Source of the DNA: Bacteroidota bacterium
GTDB lineage: Bacteria; Bacteroidota; Bacteroidia; Chitinophagales; Chitinophagaceae
NCBI GenBank assembly: GCA_028876495.1
Contig: JAGWRO010000076.1
Location: 22,994 to 86,993, forward strand
DNA length: 64,000 nucleotides
Direction: 5' to 3'
Part shown: positions 62,972 through 64,000 of the stretch, piece after piece
Position numbering within the stretch: the stretch's first letter is position 1
Layout: each line of letters begins with the position of its first letter
Position numbers and translations under genes: made by a program
The notes under the pieces: generated by a model
Seen by the model: the letters and a program-made list of their open reading frames with translations, nothing else
The model's database searches: none
What the model was told of the DNA's origin: nothing

Positions 62972-63589
62972 ATGAAAATCCAAAAATTGAACCTCAGCAC
63001 GAATACCTATTCTGATGCTGATTTTCTAAACAAAGCACGCTACGTGCTTGAGTCAATGACTGACAAGCCTGCCTTTCCTAACCCTGTTCCGCCTCTTAGT
63101 GCTTTTGCCAGTGCAATTGATGCTTACAGCACCAGCTTGCTTGGCGCCGCCGGGGGTACGCACGCCCTGGTTGCTGTAAAAAATGAAAACCGTGCTGCAC
63201 TGGAGACGCTCTATGTGCAACTCGGTATGTATGTAATGTACATTGCAGCTGGCAATACCGCAGTATTGGCAAGCAGTGGCTTTACATTGGCCAAAGAGCG
63301 CGAACCCGTTTACATTACCAACCCCGGCAACGTAACCCTGGTTAATGGTGTTACCTCGGGCGAACTGGAAAGTTCGGTGGCTAACGTAAAGGGCAGCAAG
63401 CTTTACCTGCACCAGATATCTGACAGCGAGCCTGCAGAGAACACGGTTTGGGACACGCGCACCTGCAGCCGCAGCAAGTACACCTTTAAAGGCCTTACCC
63501 CCGGCAAGAAATATTGGGTAAGGATTGCTGCTACCGCCAGTGGCGAGCAGATAGCCTACAGCACTGTAGGTTCACAGTATGTATTGTAG
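62972..63589 (+). CDS. Small protein with C-terminal fibronectin-III-like domain
   Basis: A 205-residue protein without a signal peptide. The N-terminal half (about 1-105) is helical (LNLSTNTYSDADFLNKARYV, HALVAVKNENRAALETLYVQ). The C-terminal half (about 110-205) looks like a fibronectin type III fold (YTFKGLTPGKKYWVRIAATA). Similar small proteins are frequent in Bacteroidota, often described as hypothetical or fibronectin-type. Function is unknown. A terminator follows 25 bases after the stop. The codon choice looks more GC-rich (many GCC, CTG, ACC) than neighbouring genes. Confidence 0.72.
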   Translation: MKIQKLNLSTNTYSDADFLNKARYVLESMTDKPAFPNPVPPLSAFASAIDAYSTSLLGAAGGTHALVAVKNENRAALETLYVQLGMYVMYIAAGNTAVLASSGFTLAKEREPVYITNPGNVTLVNGVTSGELESSVANVKGSKLYLHQISDSEPAENTVWDTRTCSRSKYTFKGLTPGKKYWVRIAATASGEQIAYSTVGSQYVL

Positions 63590-63613
63590 TGGCTTACTGC
63601 TTTACATTTTTTT

Positions 63614-63645
63614 AAAGCTGTTACCCTGGTGTAGCAGCTTTTTTA
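63614..63645 (+). terminator. Intrinsic terminator of the fibronectin-III-like gene
   Basis: AAAGCTG (63614-63620) pairs with CAGCTTT (63635-63641), followed by a T run to 63644. Confidence 0.75.
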
Positions 63646-63701
63646 ATTTGTATCAATAAGTGAGAAGTGGTAAGTGATAAAGTTGTCAAAAACATGCATA
63701 A

Positions 63702-64000
63702 ACTGCTTGTGGGCGGTGGAGACACCGCCCACGGCAGGCTGCCCCGGTTGGTGTCTCCACCAACCGGCTACAATTTATAAAGTACCCCGTTATCAAAAAG
63801 GTGCATCAACTGAACCGCTTAAAAATATATTTCCAAAAGGTGCGTTCCAATTTGTCGTATTGCCGCACTGCTTGTGGGCGGTGGAGACACCGCCCACGGC
63901 AGGCTGCCCCGGTTGGTGTCTCCACCAACCGGCTACAATTTATAAAGTACCCCGTTATCAAAAAGGTGCATCAACTGAACCGCTTAAAAATATATTTCCA
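63702..64000. repeat. 165-bp tandem repeat carrying two adjacent hairpins
   Basis: Copy 1 is 63702-63866 and copy 2 starts at 63867 and continues past the window. Each has hairpin 1, GTGGGCGGTG-GAGA-CACCGCCCAC (63709-63732), and hairpin 2, CCGGTTGGTG-TCTC-CACCAACCGG (63744-63767). The two hairpin centres are reverse complements (GGTGGAGACACC versus GGTGTCTCCACC), so the hairpins can pair with each other as well as fold separately. Confidence 0.85.

Larger units (their letters stand above)
63590..64000. other. Non-coding right end with terminator and tandem hairpin repeat
   Basis: After the terminator at 63614-63645 the rest is a 165-bp tandem repeat that is cut by the window end. No gene is seen. 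Confidence 0.7.

Noticed and set aside
1..64000. tRNA or rRNA genes
   Set aside because: Spacers were read on both strands for tRNA-like arms and CCA ends; none was convincing. A covariance-model scan would be decisive.

Overview
The window looks like chromosomal DNA of a Bacteroidota member, most likely family Chitinophagaceae. Supporting signs are AT-rich spacers, near absence of Shine-Dalgarno sites, several TAnnTTTG-type -7 elements, the block rpmB-rpmG-DUF4295-ftsY-rimO, a long-form IspG, a BatB/BatC-type VWA-TPR protein, a protein with a type IX secretion C-terminal domain, a TonB-dependent receptor with a carboxypeptidase-regulatory-like N-terminus, and a beta-propeller histidine kinase. 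The assignment is inference; no rRNA or tRNA gene is visible.

Layout. 1-4565: the end of a TetR regulator followed by a tripartite efflux operon (TolC-like, EmrA-like, EmrB-like). 4619-6983: tatC, a YkuD L,D-transpeptidase and a VapBC-type toxin-antitoxin pair. 7061-14781: a minus-strand housekeeping run (nth, DUF3109, an OXA-like lipoprotein with altered catalytic motifs, VWA-TPR, ispG, nadB). 14929-17619: lhgO and pncB. 17663-20774: rpmB, rpmG, the 56-residue DUF4295/bL38-type gene, ftsY, rimO. 21024-22670: thioredoxin, OsmC, EamA exporter. 22939-29381: a 1037-residue DUF2723 membrane protein and a VWA/AAA chelatase-like pair with a GxxExxY gene between them. 29549-35313: four secreted proteins in one probable operon, three of them unrecognised and the fourth ending in an OmpA domain. 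35614-41782: TonB receptor, NarL-type regulator, propeller histidine kinase.

41783-49857 is gene-poor. It holds an NAD(P)-binding/DUF2867 protein, an SQR-like flavoprotein, a DJ-1/PfpI protein, a type IX secretion cargo, two copies of a roughly 190-bp palindromic repeat, and a LuxR remnant. 49858-63589 carries a propeller lipoprotein, Kup beside a short KdpD-like kinase and KdpE, DUF4337, a SnoaL/zinc-ribbon fusion, a DUF3857-transglutaminase protein, an Nramp-like transporter lacking the canonical metal motifs, a GH29 fucosidase and a small secondary protein.

The most unusual signals are non-coding. A dispersed motif (CAGTAAACCAACAAATAA, a short variable gap, then a T-rich tract) occurs at 13 clear places, all between genes. 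There are quasi-repeat tracts with 8-10 bp period between co-directional genes, a 21-bp tandem array with 63-bp higher-order structure, and a 165-bp tandem repeat at the right edge in which two hairpins have mutually complementary centres. A single hairpin of the same family lies near 56.8 kb. No CRISPR array, complete insertion sequence or prophage was found.
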